Below are positions 34,316 through 47,845 of a stretch of 64,000 bases of DNA, one piece after another (position 1 is the stretch's first letter; each line of letters opens with the position of its first letter). The translations under genes were made by a program, and so were the position numbers. Under the pieces are notes generated by a model. It worked only from the letters and a program-made list of their open reading frames with translations, did no database searches and was not told where the DNA came from. Source of the DNA: Verrucomicrobiia bacterium (GTDB lineage: Bacteria; Verrucomicrobiota; Verrucomicrobiia; Limisphaerales; UBA9464); assembly GCA_019634635.1 (NCBI GenBank), contig JAHCBB010000004.1, positions 1-64,000 on the forward strand. Reading direction: 5' to 3'.

Positions 34316-35575
34316 TCACGCCGCTGGAGTCGTGACCGAGCCGGTCGCATCAGGCAGGGCGAGGGTGCGGATTTCCGGCAGGGCCTCGCGCCCGGCGATG
34401 CCCTGGATGCCGCCGTACAGCATGGCGGTGTGGGTGATCGCCTTGCGCAACTGTTGTTCCCGTTCCTTCCACTGCCTGGCGAAGGCCCGCTGTTCGGCCT
34501 CGAGCTGCTCGCGCAGGGCCAGGAATGATTCCACGACGGCCTCGACATGCTGGCGGAACCCGACGCTGCACAGGTGGTCGTAGAGGACCTGGGCCTTCTC
34601 GGCGCGATTGGCCTGTTGGACCCGTTGGGCGGCGGTCTGGATCAGGCCCTGGCGGAGCGCGGCGGCCACGGCCACGGCGAATGGCGGTTCGCACACCCAG
34701 ATGCCATCCACGGGGCCAAAGCCCCGGACGCCGGCGGGCGGGCAGGTGGTCACGATCACCGCCAGGTCGGCGGCCGCCTGGCGCTGGTCGGCCTTGAGCT
34801 TCTCCGGCCAGTCGGCGGACCAGATCTTGGCGCGCTTGGCCTCCCAGAGGATCAGTCCGCAGTCGAAGCCGTTGGCGGTGCGCACCCGCTGGGTGAGGTC
34901 GGCACCGCGCTGGCCCTTCTTCACCTCGACGAGGTCATCGTACAGGAAGGCGGCCCGGAGGTCGCTTTCGAGGGTCAGCTCCAGGGTTTCGCCCTGGAGC
35001 TGCATCGAACCCTGGCCGGCGCGCTGTTGGAGGGCGGCGATCTGCTCCTGGAGACCCCGGATGACCCCGTCCTTGTCGGCGAGCTTGAGGCGCTCGGCCT
35101 CCACGGCCTGGGCCCGGGCGGCATCGGCAATCTGGTGGCGTTCGGCGTCGAGGGTCCGGGCCACCTCGAGTTTCAGGGCATCGCGGGCCTCCTCGAGCTG
35201 GCGGGCCTGGGCCCGGAGCTGGAGCTCCACCTGTTGCGACTGCTGCGCGCGGCTGCGTTGTTCGGCGAGCTGCGCCTGAAGATCCTTGAGCTGCAGTCCG
35301 AGGCGGTCCTCCGCCCGGCGGGCGGCGTCCGCAAGGAGCCGCTGGCGTTCGGCCTCGACCTGGCGGGCGACCTCCGTCTGGAGCGACTGCGAACGGGAAT
35401 CGAGGGCGGCCTGGTCTGCGGCGAGCTGGGCCTCGCGTTTTTGGAGCGCGGATTGCAGCGCCGCGCGCTGACGTTCGAACTCGGCCTGAAGCTGCTCGCG
35501 CAGGTGGTGGGAGACGGCCTCGGTGAGCGGGATTTCCGCACCGCACTTCGGGCACGTGATGGGCGTGTCGGTCAC
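34316..35575 (-). CDS. DUF2130 protein (putative PD-(D/E)xK nuclease with coiled coil)
   Basis: A 419-aa protein. Residues 1-20 hold a zinc-ribbon half (CPKC, Cys8 and Cys11), residues about 25-185 are a long Gln/Ala/Glu-rich coiled coil, and 190-340 form the DUF2130 core: GETLELTLESDLRAAF, DDLVEVKKGQRGADL, FDCGLILWEAKRAKIW with E245-x-K247, and a helix DQRQAAADLAVIVTT. The D...E-x-K layout resembles PD-(D/E)xK nucleases, so DNA cleavage or binding is inferred. The C-terminal part has further helices. Biological role is unknown. Stands alone, divergent from the VOC gene. Confidence 0.82.
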   Translation of the reverse strand: MTDTPITCPKCGAEIPLTEAVSHHLREQLQAEFERQRAALQSALQKREAQLAADQAALDSRSQSLQTEVARQVEAERQRLLADAARRAEDRLGLQLKDLQAQLAEQRSRAQQSQQVELQLRAQARQLEEARDALKLEVARTLDAERHQIADAARAQAVEAERLKLADKDGVIRGLQEQIAALQQRAGQGSMQLQGETLELTLESDLRAAFLYDDLVEVKKGQRGADLTQRVRTANGFDCGLILWEAKRAKIWSADWPEKLKADQRQAAADLAVIVTTCPPAGVRGFGPVDGIWVCEPPFAVAVAAALRQGLIQTAAQRVQQANRAEKAQVLYDHLCSVGFRQHVEAVVESFLALREQLEAEQRAFARQWKEREQQLRKAITHTAMLYGGIQGIAGREALPEIRTLALPDATGSVTTPAA

Positions 35576-35898
35576 GTGTCCGTTGTACAGGAACCCCTCC
35601 GGATGCCCAGCCCGCGGACGTCGGGGGACGACATTGAGGGGGCCAATGTCGAGTCATTGAACCGTCTGGCGTTGTGTGCCGGGATGACGTGTCTTGCCTG
35701 AATATTCGAGGCGGTCTTCTCAACGGGGGCCGGGTGCTGCGGAAGGAGCGAGGAACAGAGCTTTGTGGTGGGACTCTCCGGATGCTTGGCCGGTGTGGCG
35801 GCGGATGGCATTCGAACTTCGGTGGTGGGCGGCGTCTGCGAAATGCGTCTGCTATTTCGGGTGTGACGGCGGGATCGCCATCCGGCAGGCTGATCCGC
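35576..35898. other. Divergent intergenic region, no gene recognised
   Basis: These 323 bases separate the start of the DUF2130 gene from the VOC gene start. An open frame extends upstream from the VOC gene to 35674, but its sequence has no family match. No clear promoter boxes or long inverted repeats were noticed. Confidence 0.4.
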
Positions 35899-36333
35899 AT
35901 GTCGCCGTCCGGTTCTGGTTCCCACGATGCAGAAGCCGCACCGAATCTTTCGGTCGTGGTGCTTTTGTCCGCGGATGCGGATCGCACGGCGTCGTTCTAT
36001 CGGGACCTGTTGGGGGTGCCCCTGAAGGCGGAGCGTCACGATGGACGCCACACCCACTACGCCTGCCGGTTGGGCACGGTGTACTTTACCGTCCAGCCGG
36101 CCGCGGATCTTTCCGAGGTGCCCGAGCGGGGGCACGACTCGATGCAGCTGTGTTTCACGACGCCCGATCTCGAGGGGCGCCTCGCGAGCCTGGCGGCGCA
36201 TGGGGTGTCTCCGCTGCATCCCCCGCGTCCATTTGAGCACACGGTTTATGTCACCCTGCTCGACCCGGACCGCCGCCATGTGCGGCTCATGACCCCGTGG
36301 AGCCATCCTGAAGACGCCTGCGTGCGCGGCTGA
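35899..36333 (+). CDS. VOC-family protein
   Basis: A 144-aa protein from ATG 35899. Two VOC half modules can be seen: VVVLLSADADRTASFYRDLLGVPLKAERHDGRHTHYAC with TVYFTVQP, then MQLCFTTPDLEGRLASLAAHGV with YVTLLDPDRRHVRLM. Metal-ligand positions are less regular than in the 25.7-kb glyoxalase-like protein, so an enzyme or a binding role are equally possible. No close operon partner; the dGTPase starts 194 bases downstream on the same strand. Confidence 0.75.
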   Translation: MSPSGSGSHDAEAAPNLSVVVLLSADADRTASFYRDLLGVPLKAERHDGRHTHYACRLGTVYFTVQPAADLSEVPERGHDSMQLCFTTPDLEGRLASLAAHGVSPLHPPRPFEHTVYVTLLDPDRRHVRLMTPWSHPEDACVRG

Positions 36334-36527
36334 ACCCGTGAGACGGGCCGTCAGCCGGCAGCGCCCGATGGAATTGATGTTTTGCGGCGGTTCGCGACGT
36401 CCGGGCGGCGTCGTTGGCATTTTGCATTCCGGTACGGGCGGGCGGCCCTCCCGGCCGGTTCATTGCACCGGATGGCGTCCAGCGGTGACGTGACAGCCTG
36501 GGGCGATGACGGCAGGGTTCGCGCACC

Positions 36528-37703
36528 GTGCCCTCTGGATTCCGGTTGCCGGTGACGCGCGAAGCGCTCGAACAACGCGAGCGCTCCATCCTCGCGCCGT
36601 TCGCCCAGCTGAGCGCCGACTCGCGCGGCCGGGTGCACGCGGAGGAGCCTCCGGCATGGCGCACCCAGTTCCAGCGGGACCGCGACCGGGTGATTCACAG
36701 CCGGGCCTTCCGCCGGCTGGAGTACAAGACCCAGGTGTTCCTGAACGGCACCGGGGACCATTTGCGCACGCGGCTGACCCACACCATGGAGGTGGCGGCC
36801 ATCTCGCGAAATCTCGCACGCGCGCTCGGGCTCAACGAGGACCTGGCCGAGACCATCGCCCTGGCCCATGACCTGGGGCACTCGCCGTTCGGTCACAAGG
36901 GGGAGCATTCCCTCGACCGTCTGATGAAGGGACACGGGGGCTTCGAACACAACCGGCAGAGCCTCCGGGTCGTCGAATTGCTGGAGCGCAAGTATCCGCA
37001 ATTCCCCGGACTGAACCTGTCGTGGGAGGTGCGCGAGGGGCTGGCCAAACACGCGCCCGGACCGGAGGTGCCGGGTGGGCGTCCGAAGGCGCCGTTCCGG
37101 CAACCGTCGCTCGAGGCGCAACTGGCGAATCTTGCGGACGAAATCGCCTACTACAGTCATGACCTCGACGACGGGCTGGACAGCGGCCTGCTGGATGAAC
37201 GCCAGCTCCAGGCGGAAGTGACCGTGTGGGCGGATGCCGCGCGACAGGTGCGGCGGCGGTTTGGGAGGCCGCCCGCGGAGAGCCGGCGGTATTACACGAT
37301 CCGCCAGGTGATTGACGAACAGGTCACCGACGTGGTTGAAACGACGCTCAAGAACCTGGAGGCCGCCGGGCCGGGTTCCGCGGACGAGGTCCGCGCCTGG
37401 AGGCGTCCCCTTGTGGGCTACAGCGCCGGCCGCCGTCGCGCCAACGTTGAGCTGCGGCGGTACCTGTATCGCAACCTCTACTACAATCCGGCGGTGAACG
37501 AGCCCAACCGGCGGGCGGTCCGGTTGCTGGGCGAGGTGTTCCAGCACGTTCTTGCACACCCGGAGACGATGGGCCGCGGGGCACGCCTGCGCGTGGCGGC
37601 GGTTGGCCTTCACCGGGCGGTGTGCGACCATGTGGCCAGCATGACCGACCGGTTTCTCCTTCGTGAACACCGGCGGCTGTTCGGCCTGGGCGTCGCGCCC
37701 TGA
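36528..37703 (+). CDS. dgt: Deoxyguanosinetriphosphate triphosphohydrolase-like protein
   Basis: A 391-aa HD-domain protein, GTG start. The family N-terminus is visible (RTQFQRDRDRVIHSRAFRRLEYKTQVF), then the HD metal site: His85 in TRLTH, His114-Asp115 in ALAHDLGHSPFGHKGE, and Asp in EIAYYSHDLDDGL. These are the marks of the dGTPase/SAMHD1-like group, which removes triphosphate from dNTPs and so balances pools or limits phage. Length fits the short bacterial form (type 2). Converges with rsmE, 11 bases between stops. Confidence 0.9.
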   Translation: MPSGFRLPVTREALEQRERSILAPFAQLSADSRGRVHAEEPPAWRTQFQRDRDRVIHSRAFRRLEYKTQVFLNGTGDHLRTRLTHTMEVAAISRNLARALGLNEDLAETIALAHDLGHSPFGHKGEHSLDRLMKGHGGFEHNRQSLRVVELLERKYPQFPGLNLSWEVREGLAKHAPGPEVPGGRPKAPFRQPSLEAQLANLADEIAYYSHDLDDGLDSGLLDERQLQAEVTVWADAARQVRRRFGRPPAESRRYYTIRQVIDEQVTDVVETTLKNLEAAGPGSADEVRAWRRPLVGYSAGRRRANVELRRYLYRNLYYNPAVNEPNRRAVRLLGEVFQHVLAHPETMGRGARLRVAAVGLHRAVCDHVASMTDRFLLREHRRLFGLGVAP

Positions 37704-37714
37704 CCGGATTCGGT

Positions 37715-38503
37715 TCACAAGTTCCGGGGCGCCGCCGGCGGGCTGCCGGCATCCCCGGCGCCCAGGGCGTCCACCTCGTGGCGGAGGATGGCCAGCGCGG
37801 CGATGGCTGCGGTCTCAACCCGCAGGACGTGGGGCCCCAGCCGGAAGGGCACCGCACCGGCTGCCCGGAACTGGGCGTACTCCTCCGCGGTGAAATCGCC
37901 CTCGGGGCCGATGGCCACAGCAACGGATGCCGGCGGGCGGCCCAGACGTTCCGCCGCCGCCCCGAGCGCCGCACGCGGCGAGGCCGGCGGGTCCGCGAGC
38001 GAGGCGATGAACAGCAGCTCCGGGGGCGACCCGCGCGCCAGCCATTCCGCGGGAGTGCAGGGGGACCCGACCTGCAGACACCACGGATTGCCGGACTGCT
38101 TCAGGGCCTCGTGGGCGAGGGATTGCCAGCGTGCCTGCCGGGCCACGGCGTCCCCCGGGCGGCTCACGCTGCGGGTCGCGCACACGGGGACCAACCGGGT
38201 GCACCCCAGCTCCACCGCACGATGGAGCAGTCCCTCCATGGCCGGCCCCTTCGCCATCGCCTGGATCAGCTGCAGCGAACAGGGCGGCGGCGTGTGGGAC
38301 ACCCGGCCGAGGACCTCCAGAACGACATGGGAGCGGTCCGCACGCCCGACCCGGGTCTCCAGTTCGAGTCCGGCACCATCGAGAATGCGGACCTCCGCGC
38401 CCGGACGGAGACGCAACACGCGCAGGGCGTGGCGGGCCTCGGCATCCGGGAGCCGGATCTGAGCGGCGGCCGGATCGAGGTCGGGAACGAAAAACCGGTG
38501 CAT
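37715..38503 (-). CDS. rsmE: 16S rRNA m3U1498 methyltransferase RsmE
   Basis: A 262-aa SPOUT methyltransferase from ATG 38503; the longer frame to 39763 is antisense to gltB. N-terminal PUA-like domain: MHRFFVPDLDP, HALRVLRLRPGAEVRILDG. SPOUT knot: QAMAKGPAMEGLLHRAVELGCTRLVPV, EALKQSGNPWCLQV, IGPEGDFTAEEYAQF and LGPHVLRVETAAIAAL, which match the family SAM-binding sequences GPEGGF and LG..ILR.ETA. It methylates U1498 in the decoding region of 16S rRNA. Single gene, divergent from gltB. Confidence 0.93.
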   Translation of the reverse strand: MHRFFVPDLDPAAAQIRLPDAEARHALRVLRLRPGAEVRILDGAGLELETRVGRADRSHVVLEVLGRVSHTPPPCSLQLIQAMAKGPAMEGLLHRAVELGCTRLVPVCATRSVSRPGDAVARQARWQSLAHEALKQSGNPWCLQVGSPCTPAEWLARGSPPELLFIASLADPPASPRAALGAAAERLGRPPASVAVAIGPEGDFTAEEYAQFRAAGAVPFRLGPHVLRVETAAIAALAILRHEVDALGAGDAGSPPAAPRNL

Positions 38504-38699
38504 GGCGCCCGGGGAGGAAATCGCAGGAACCCGCGGAGGGCAAAGCGATCCGAAAGACATTAGGCGTACCCCGGTGGAATGCCGGCGGGGCGACTTCCGG
38601 CTAATCCTGCGGGCTCCCCGGGCTGACGACGGGATTTTGAACGGGTCTCCAGAAACGTTTTGCGTTGCGGGAAATGCGTCCCGTAGCTTCTTCGAGATG

Positions 38700-38717
38700 C
38701 CCACGGGGCACCGTGGG
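38700..38717 (+). promoter_or_regulatory. Hairpin in the gltB leader
   Basis: Perfect 7-bp stem CCCACGG / CCGTGGG with a GGCA loop, 24 bases before the preferred gltB ATG (38741). It abuts the alternative GTG start at 38717, which would place the start codon at the stem end. Possible translation control; no proof. Confidence 0.35.
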
Positions 38718-38740
38718 TGTCTGAAGCCTTCACACGATTC

Positions 38741-43309
<4,569 letters not shown>

Positions 43310-43372
43310 ACAAGACCCGGCGTTCCGGCAGTTGCGCCCGCGTGTGGCGCTGGTTACCTCTTGTCCCTCGAT

Positions 43373-43666
43373 ATGAGCTTCATACGTTTCCTCATTCTGG
43401 GTGCCGTCCTTGGCGCCACCGCCGCCCTGCAAGCCGCCGACAAGGCCACTGACAAGGCCAAGCCCTACCCCCTCGATTTCTGCCTGGTCTCCGATGAGAA
43501 ATTCGAGGGGAGCGACATGACGCCCTACGAGATGGCCGTCGAGGGACAGACCATCAAGTTCTGCTGCAAGAGCTGCGTGAGGGACTTCAACAAGAACACC
43601 AAGAAGTACCTGAAGAAGCTCGACGAGGCGTCGAAGAAGCTTGCCAAGATCCAGCCGGGATCCTGA
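43373..43666 (+). CDS. Small secreted Cys-containing protein (TRASH/YHS-like)
   Basis: A 97-aa protein from ATG 43373 (TTG 43361 is less likely). A signal peptide (FIRFLILGAVLGATAALQA) is followed by a Lys-rich stretch, then YPLDFCLVSDEKF, EMAVEGQTIKFCCKSCVRDFNKNTKKYLKKL. Three cysteines in the CC-x2-C arrangement plus one upstream resemble metal-binding YHS/TRASH domains, seen in many short Verrucomicrobiota and Planctomycetota proteins. May bind a metal in the periplasm; no function is known. Lies between gltB (63 bases) and mutM (26 bases) on the same strand. Confidence 0.7.
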   Translation: MSFIRFLILGAVLGATAALQAADKATDKAKPYPLDFCLVSDEKFEGSDMTPYEMAVEGQTIKFCCKSCVRDFNKNTKKYLKKLDEASKKLAKIQPGS

Positions 43667-43692
43667 CCGCCCGCGAATGGGTGGCATCGCAC

Positions 43693-44547
43693 GTGCCCGA
43701 ACTTCCAGAGGTCGAGGTCCTGGTCCGGCGCTTGCGGGCCGCCGTGGTCGGACGCCGGATTCAGGAGGTGGACGTCCGGAGCCCGCGGGTGATCCGGCCC
43801 CTCACGCCACGGAGACTTCGGGAGCAACTCCTTGGAGGGGACATCCGGGATCTCACCCGGCGGGGCAAGTACCTGGTTTTCGAGGTGTTCGGAAATCCGG
43901 AGCCCCGGGCCACGGCCCTGCTGGTGCATCTGGGCATGTCCGGACGCCTGTCGTTGAACCCGGTGGCGTCCGATATCCCTCAATACACGGTGGCGTCCCT
44001 TGGGCTGGGTCCCCAAAGGCTGGACGTTCAGGACCCCAGGAAGTTTGGGCGGATGCACTGCGACCGGTCCGTGCTGGATCGGCTGGGACCGGAGCCGTTA
44101 TCCCCCGAGTTTACCCCGGCAACGCTCTCCGAACGCATGGGACCTTCCCGCCGCCCCGTGAAGGTCTGCCTGATGGATCCGGAAGTGGTCGCCGGAGTTG
44201 GGAACATCTACGCCTCCGAGGCGCTGTTCCGGTCCCGAATCTGGCCCGGGCGGCCGGCCTGCGAGCTCGGAAGGGCGCAAATCCGGCGTCTGTGGGTCGC
44301 GATCCGGTGGGTGCTGCGGGCCGCGATCCGGCGCGGCGCCCGCAAGATGCTCGAAGACCCTGGGGACATGGAGTCTGCCTTCTACTTCGGGCGGGGCAGG
44401 GGAGGCGTCCGTTCCGGAAAGGCGACGGGATTTCGAGTCTACGATCGGGAGGGACAGCCCTGTTCCGCTTGCAGGACGCGAATCGTCCGCCTGATGCAGG
44501 CTGGACGGGGCACCTTCTTTTGTCCGCGGTGTCAGTCCGCCCGTTGA
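43693..44547 (+). CDS. mutM: Formamidopyrimidine-DNA glycosylase
   Basis: A 284-aa Fpg. The catalytic residue is the N-terminal proline after Met removal, so GTG 43693 (V-PELPEVEV) is the start, not GTG 43681, which would bury Pro. Marks: PELPEVEV with Glu3, RRGKYLVFE, HLGMSGRL, DPRKFGRM, VAGVGNIYASEALF, and a C-terminal zinc finger CSACRTRIVRLMQAGRGTFFCPRC. It removes 8-oxoguanine and formamidopyrimidines and cuts the abasic strand. A 5-residue-longer loop replaces the usual strand near residue 100. Downstream xylulokinase starts 103 bases later. Confidence 0.95.
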   Translation: MPELPEVEVLVRRLRAAVVGRRIQEVDVRSPRVIRPLTPRRLREQLLGGDIRDLTRRGKYLVFEVFGNPEPRATALLVHLGMSGRLSLNPVASDIPQYTVASLGLGPQRLDVQDPRKFGRMHCDRSVLDRLGPEPLSPEFTPATLSERMGPSRRPVKVCLMDPEVVAGVGNIYASEALFRSRIWPGRPACELGRAQIRRLWVAIRWVLRAAIRRGARKMLEDPGDMESAFYFGRGRGGVRSGKATGFRVYDREGQPCSACRTRIVRLMQAGRGTFFCPRCQSAR

Positions 44548-44649
44548 GGTCCGGTGCGGGGTGGGCGTGCTGCCTGTTGCGAACGGGCCAGTCCGGGGGC
44601 GACGGGAGGGATTGCCTCCCGGGTGCATGGTCCGGCAGGCTCGCGGCTG

Positions 44650-46197
44650 ATGGCTTCGCGCACGCTGATCGTCGGGATTGATTCCGGGACCCAATCCACC
44701 AAGGCGCTCGTGGTGGAGGCCCGGAACGGACGGGTGCTGGGGGAGGGAGGCAGCCGCTATGACCTGATTCCCGGACTTCCTCCGGGGGCGAAGGAGCAGC
44801 ATCCCCAAACGTGGCGTGAGGCGACGGTCAAGGCGGTCCGGTCGGCACTTCGGAAGGCCGGAGCCCGTTCCAGCGACGTGGTGGCCATCGGCGTCAGCGG
44901 ACAGCAACACGGTTTCGTACCGCTGGACCGGTCCGGAGAGGTAATCCGGCCGGCAAAACTTTGGTGTGACACGACCACGGTGGCCGAGTGCGATGAGATC
45001 ACGGCGGCGCTTGGGGGCCCGCGCGGGGCGATCCGCCGGCTCGGCAACGCGGTGCTCCCCGGGTTCACGGCGGGCAAGATCCTGTGGATGAAGCGGCATG
45101 AGCCCCGGAACTTCCGGCGGCTGGCGATGGTGCTCCTGCCTCACGACTACCTGAACCGCTGGCTGACCGGGGAGGCGACCATGGAATACGGCGACGCGTC
45201 AGGCACGGCGCTCATGGACGTGCGGCGTCGCCGCTGGAGTTCCGACGCCCTTGCGGCAATTGATCCGGACCTGCCAGCGGCACTTCCGGAGCTGTCGCCG
45301 AGCGATCGTCCCGCCGGCCGCCTCACCGCCGCCGCGGCGGGTGAACTCGGACTCGCGCCCGGCATTGTGGTCAGTGCGGGAGGCGGGGACAACATGATGG
45401 GTGCCATTGGCACCGGAAACACGCGGGAAGGCGTGGTCACTGCCAGCTGCGGCACCAGCGGGACCATTTACGCCTGCGCCAGCCGGCCGGTGGTGGATCC
45501 CAAGGGGGAGATTGCGGCGTTTTGCGATTCGACGAACCGGTGGCTGCCGCTCCTGTGCACGATGAACGTCACCGTGGCGACGGAGATGGTGCGCAGGGAT
45601 TTCCGGCTCGACCATGCCGCCTTTGAGCGGACTGCAGCCGCAGCGCCGCCCGGTTCGGACGGGCTGCTGCTTCTGCCGTACCTGGAGGGAGAGCGAACCC
45701 CCAATGTGCCCCAGGGGACCGGGGTGTTTTTCGGGGTGCGTCCGGCGACGTTCACCGCGGCGCACTTTGCCCGCGCGGCCATGGAGGGCGTGACGCTGGG
45801 CATGAATTATGGCCTGCGGCGCCTTGCGGACCTCGGGGTGAAGGCCGCACAGGTCCGGGCCACCGGCGGCGGCGCCAGGTCGCGCCTGTGGCGTCAGATC
45901 ATGGCCGACGTCTTCAATGTCGAGGTGGTCACCCTGCAGGTCGCCGAAGGGGCCGCCTTCGGCGCGGCCCTGCAGGCCCTGTGGTGTTGGCGGTTGACCC
46001 GCGGCGACGCGGTGCGCATTGAGGAGGTCACCGATGCGATGGTGCGGCTGAATCCCCGCGAAACGGCCCGGCCGGACCCCGTCGCGGCGGCCAGGTACGG
46101 GGAACTTCAGCACATCCAGGACGCGCTGGGCGGCAGCTTGCGCGACAGCTTTGGACGTCACCGCGCGTACCTCGACACGGCCGCCGGACCGCGCTGA
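44650..46197 (+). CDS. xylB: Xylulokinase (FGGY family)
   Basis: A 515-aa FGGY kinase from ATG 44650; the longer frame to 44554 adds junk. N-terminal IVGIDSGTQSTKALVVEARNG; SGQQHGFVPLD typical of xylulokinase; WCDTTT; AGGGDNMMGAIGTG; ASCGTSGTIYA; C-terminal MEGVTLGMNYGLRRL and RATGGGARSRLWRQIMADV. It phosphorylates D-xylulose to xylulose 5-phosphate for the pentose phosphate pathway. No xylose isomerase or transporter is adjacent. Converges with the ABC permease operon with 13 bases between stops. Confidence 0.9.
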   Translation: MASRTLIVGIDSGTQSTKALVVEARNGRVLGEGGSRYDLIPGLPPGAKEQHPQTWREATVKAVRSALRKAGARSSDVVAIGVSGQQHGFVPLDRSGEVIRPAKLWCDTTTVAECDEITAALGGPRGAIRRLGNAVLPGFTAGKILWMKRHEPRNFRRLAMVLLPHDYLNRWLTGEATMEYGDASGTALMDVRRRRWSSDALAAIDPDLPAALPELSPSDRPAGRLTAAAAGELGLAPGIVVSAGGGDNMMGAIGTGNTREGVVTASCGTSGTIYACASRPVVDPKGEIAAFCDSTNRWLPLLCTMNVTVATEMVRRDFRLDHAAFERTAAAAPPGSDGLLLLPYLEGERTPNVPQGTGVFFGVRPATFTAAHFARAAMEGVTLGMNYGLRRLADLGVKAAQVRATGGGARSRLWRQIMADVFNVEVVTLQVAEGAAFGAALQALWCWRLTRGDAVRIEEVTDAMVRLNPRETARPDPVAAARYGELQHIQDALGGSLRDSFGRHRAYLDTAAGPR

Positions 46198-46210
46198 GGC
46201 TGGTCCGGGA

Positions 46211-47845
46211 TCAGGATGTGGTGCGGAGGAAGAACTTCCATCGCGTTCGTTCACCCGGGCGTCGGGCGGCGGCTTCGCGGAAACCGGAGGTCAGGCGTTT
46301 GTGCGCATACAGCAGCCAGAAGGCATCCGTGGCGATCCCGAGCACGAACCAGCTGCCGATCAGGAACCACAGGGTGTTGTCGCCGCCCGACCGAAGGACC
46401 GTGGTGGTCACGAGCATGAACCAGAGGAGCCACGGTAGATTCAACACCCGCCAAACCAGTCCGGACGTCGCGGTCCGGCTGCGTCCAAACATGCCGGCCC
46501 ACTGGCCGGCATAGGCCAGCGTCGCGAGGTCGGCCGGCAGCAGGAGGATCCGCAACGCCCAAAGGGTGGCGAGCACTGGCGGGCCCGGATCGGCGTAGTC
46601 CTTGAGTGCGGCGATCAGTCCCAGGACGTCAGCGGCGAGGAGGCAGAGGACCGGTCCGAAAAACTGGCGCCGGAGCGCCATTAGTTGACCACCGACAATT
46701 TCGCGGGGGGAAAGCGGCGTCGCCAGAAGCAATTCCAGCGCCCCGCTTTGGCGATCGTCGAGGAACTGGCGGGGTGCCTCATTGGCCATCCAGATCTTGA
46801 ACGTCACGTGAATCCCCACCGACCCGGCGAACAGGGCCTCCACGCTCCACCACTCCGGATCCCACCACCCCGCAAGCCAGGTCCAAACGGCTGCGACACC
46901 CGCGAGGAACAGCCACGGCAGCCACGGCCGCAACCAGTGGCGCGCCGTCAACCAGGTGACGGCATTGCGGCTCAGGATGGGTTCCCGGAACTGCGCGAAG
47001 GCGTCCGGAGTTCGGAATCGCAGTCGCTTCAGCCATCCGCCCGGACTCCGGCGGCCCGGCGGGTCCCCGGAATGCTGCCAGGCTCTGGGGAGGCGCCAGT
47101 TGGCGACGCCGAGGGCCATGAGTCCCGCGAGGCCCGTGAAGCCCACCGAGGTCCAGTATGCCGGAACCTCCGCAGTGAACTGGCGGCCGGCGCAAACCGC
47201 GAAGGCCTTCAAGGGGGTCAGGCTCCAGAGCGTGGCGGCTTCAGGTTCAGCACCGAAGCGCTTCTGAGCCCATTCCACAGACGCGACGGTGGTCGGGAAG
47301 AACAGAAACACCCCCAACATGAACAGAAAGGCCACGAGCACCGAGCGGCGGGAGTCGAGGGACAAAACGGAGGCCAGGAGTCCCGTGGACAGCGAGGTGA
47401 ACAACGTGGTCAGGAGCACCAGCGCCATCCGCAGGTAGTCCGCCCCGGTGACCCCGCCCAGGAGCAGGGTGATGGCCAGGAACGGCAGCATGGAGAGGAG
47501 TCCGTACACCGCCCCCAGGGAGGTTCCAGCAAGCTTGCCCAGGGTGACATCGTGGCCCCGCAGGTCGGTCAGGAACAGCAGCCCCAGGGTCCCTTCCCGC
47601 TTTTCACTGCTGACGCTGTCCGCCGTGTAGAGCAGCCCGGCACAAAACGCGAAGACGAATGCGGGCGATGCGAGGGCGAAAAACAGGACAACGCCGGATC
47701 GAGCCGCACCGGCGAACTGCGCAACGGCGGCAATCCATGCGAAGACCATCAGGGCGACACCGCCAGCCAGGGCGCGACCCCAGTAGGTCCATGGGCGTCG
47801 GGAAGCCACCCGCAGTTCACGGGCAACAACGGGCAGTGGCGTCAT
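46211..47845 (-). CDS. ABC-2 permease, third of three tandem paralogues
   Basis: A 544-aa membrane protein with two similar halves. First half: VVARELRVASRRPWTYWGR, hydrophobic helices to about 95, then SEKREGTLGLLFLTDLRGHDVTLGK. Second half repeats the marker as DRQSGALELLLATPLSPREIVGG, followed by further helices. Roughly ten to twelve transmembrane segments are predicted by eye. The pattern belongs to ABC-2 transporters (NosY/GldF type), in which a charged loop precedes the last helices. It overlaps the upstream paralogue by 4 bases (ATGA at 47842-47845). Last gene of the five-gene operon; substrate unknown. Confidence 0.8.
   Translation of the reverse strand: MTPLPVVARELRVASRRPWTYWGRALAGGVALMVFAWIAAVAQFAGAARSGVVLFFALASPAFVFAFCAGLLYTADSVSSEKREGTLGLLFLTDLRGHDVTLGKLAGTSLGAVYGLLSMLPFLAITLLLGGVTGADYLRMALVLLTTLFTSLSTGLLASVLSLDSRRSVLVAFLFMLGVFLFFPTTVASVEWAQKRFGAEPEAATLWSLTPLKAFAVCAGRQFTAEVPAYWTSVGFTGLAGLMALGVANWRLPRAWQHSGDPPGRRSPGGWLKRLRFRTPDAFAQFREPILSRNAVTWLTARHWLRPWLPWLFLAGVAAVWTWLAGWWDPEWWSVEALFAGSVGIHVTFKIWMANEAPRQFLDDRQSGALELLLATPLSPREIVGGQLMALRRQFFGPVLCLLAADVLGLIAALKDYADPGPPVLATLWALRILLLPADLATLAYAGQWAGMFGRSRTATSGLVWRVLNLPWLLWFMLVTTTVLRSGGDNTLWFLIGSWFVLGIATDAFWLLYAHKRLTSGFREAAARRPGERTRWKFFLRTTS

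Noticed and set aside
38504..38740. Search for a promoter or riboswitch ahead of gltB
   Set aside because: Only a 7-bp hairpin was clear; no riboswitch pattern.
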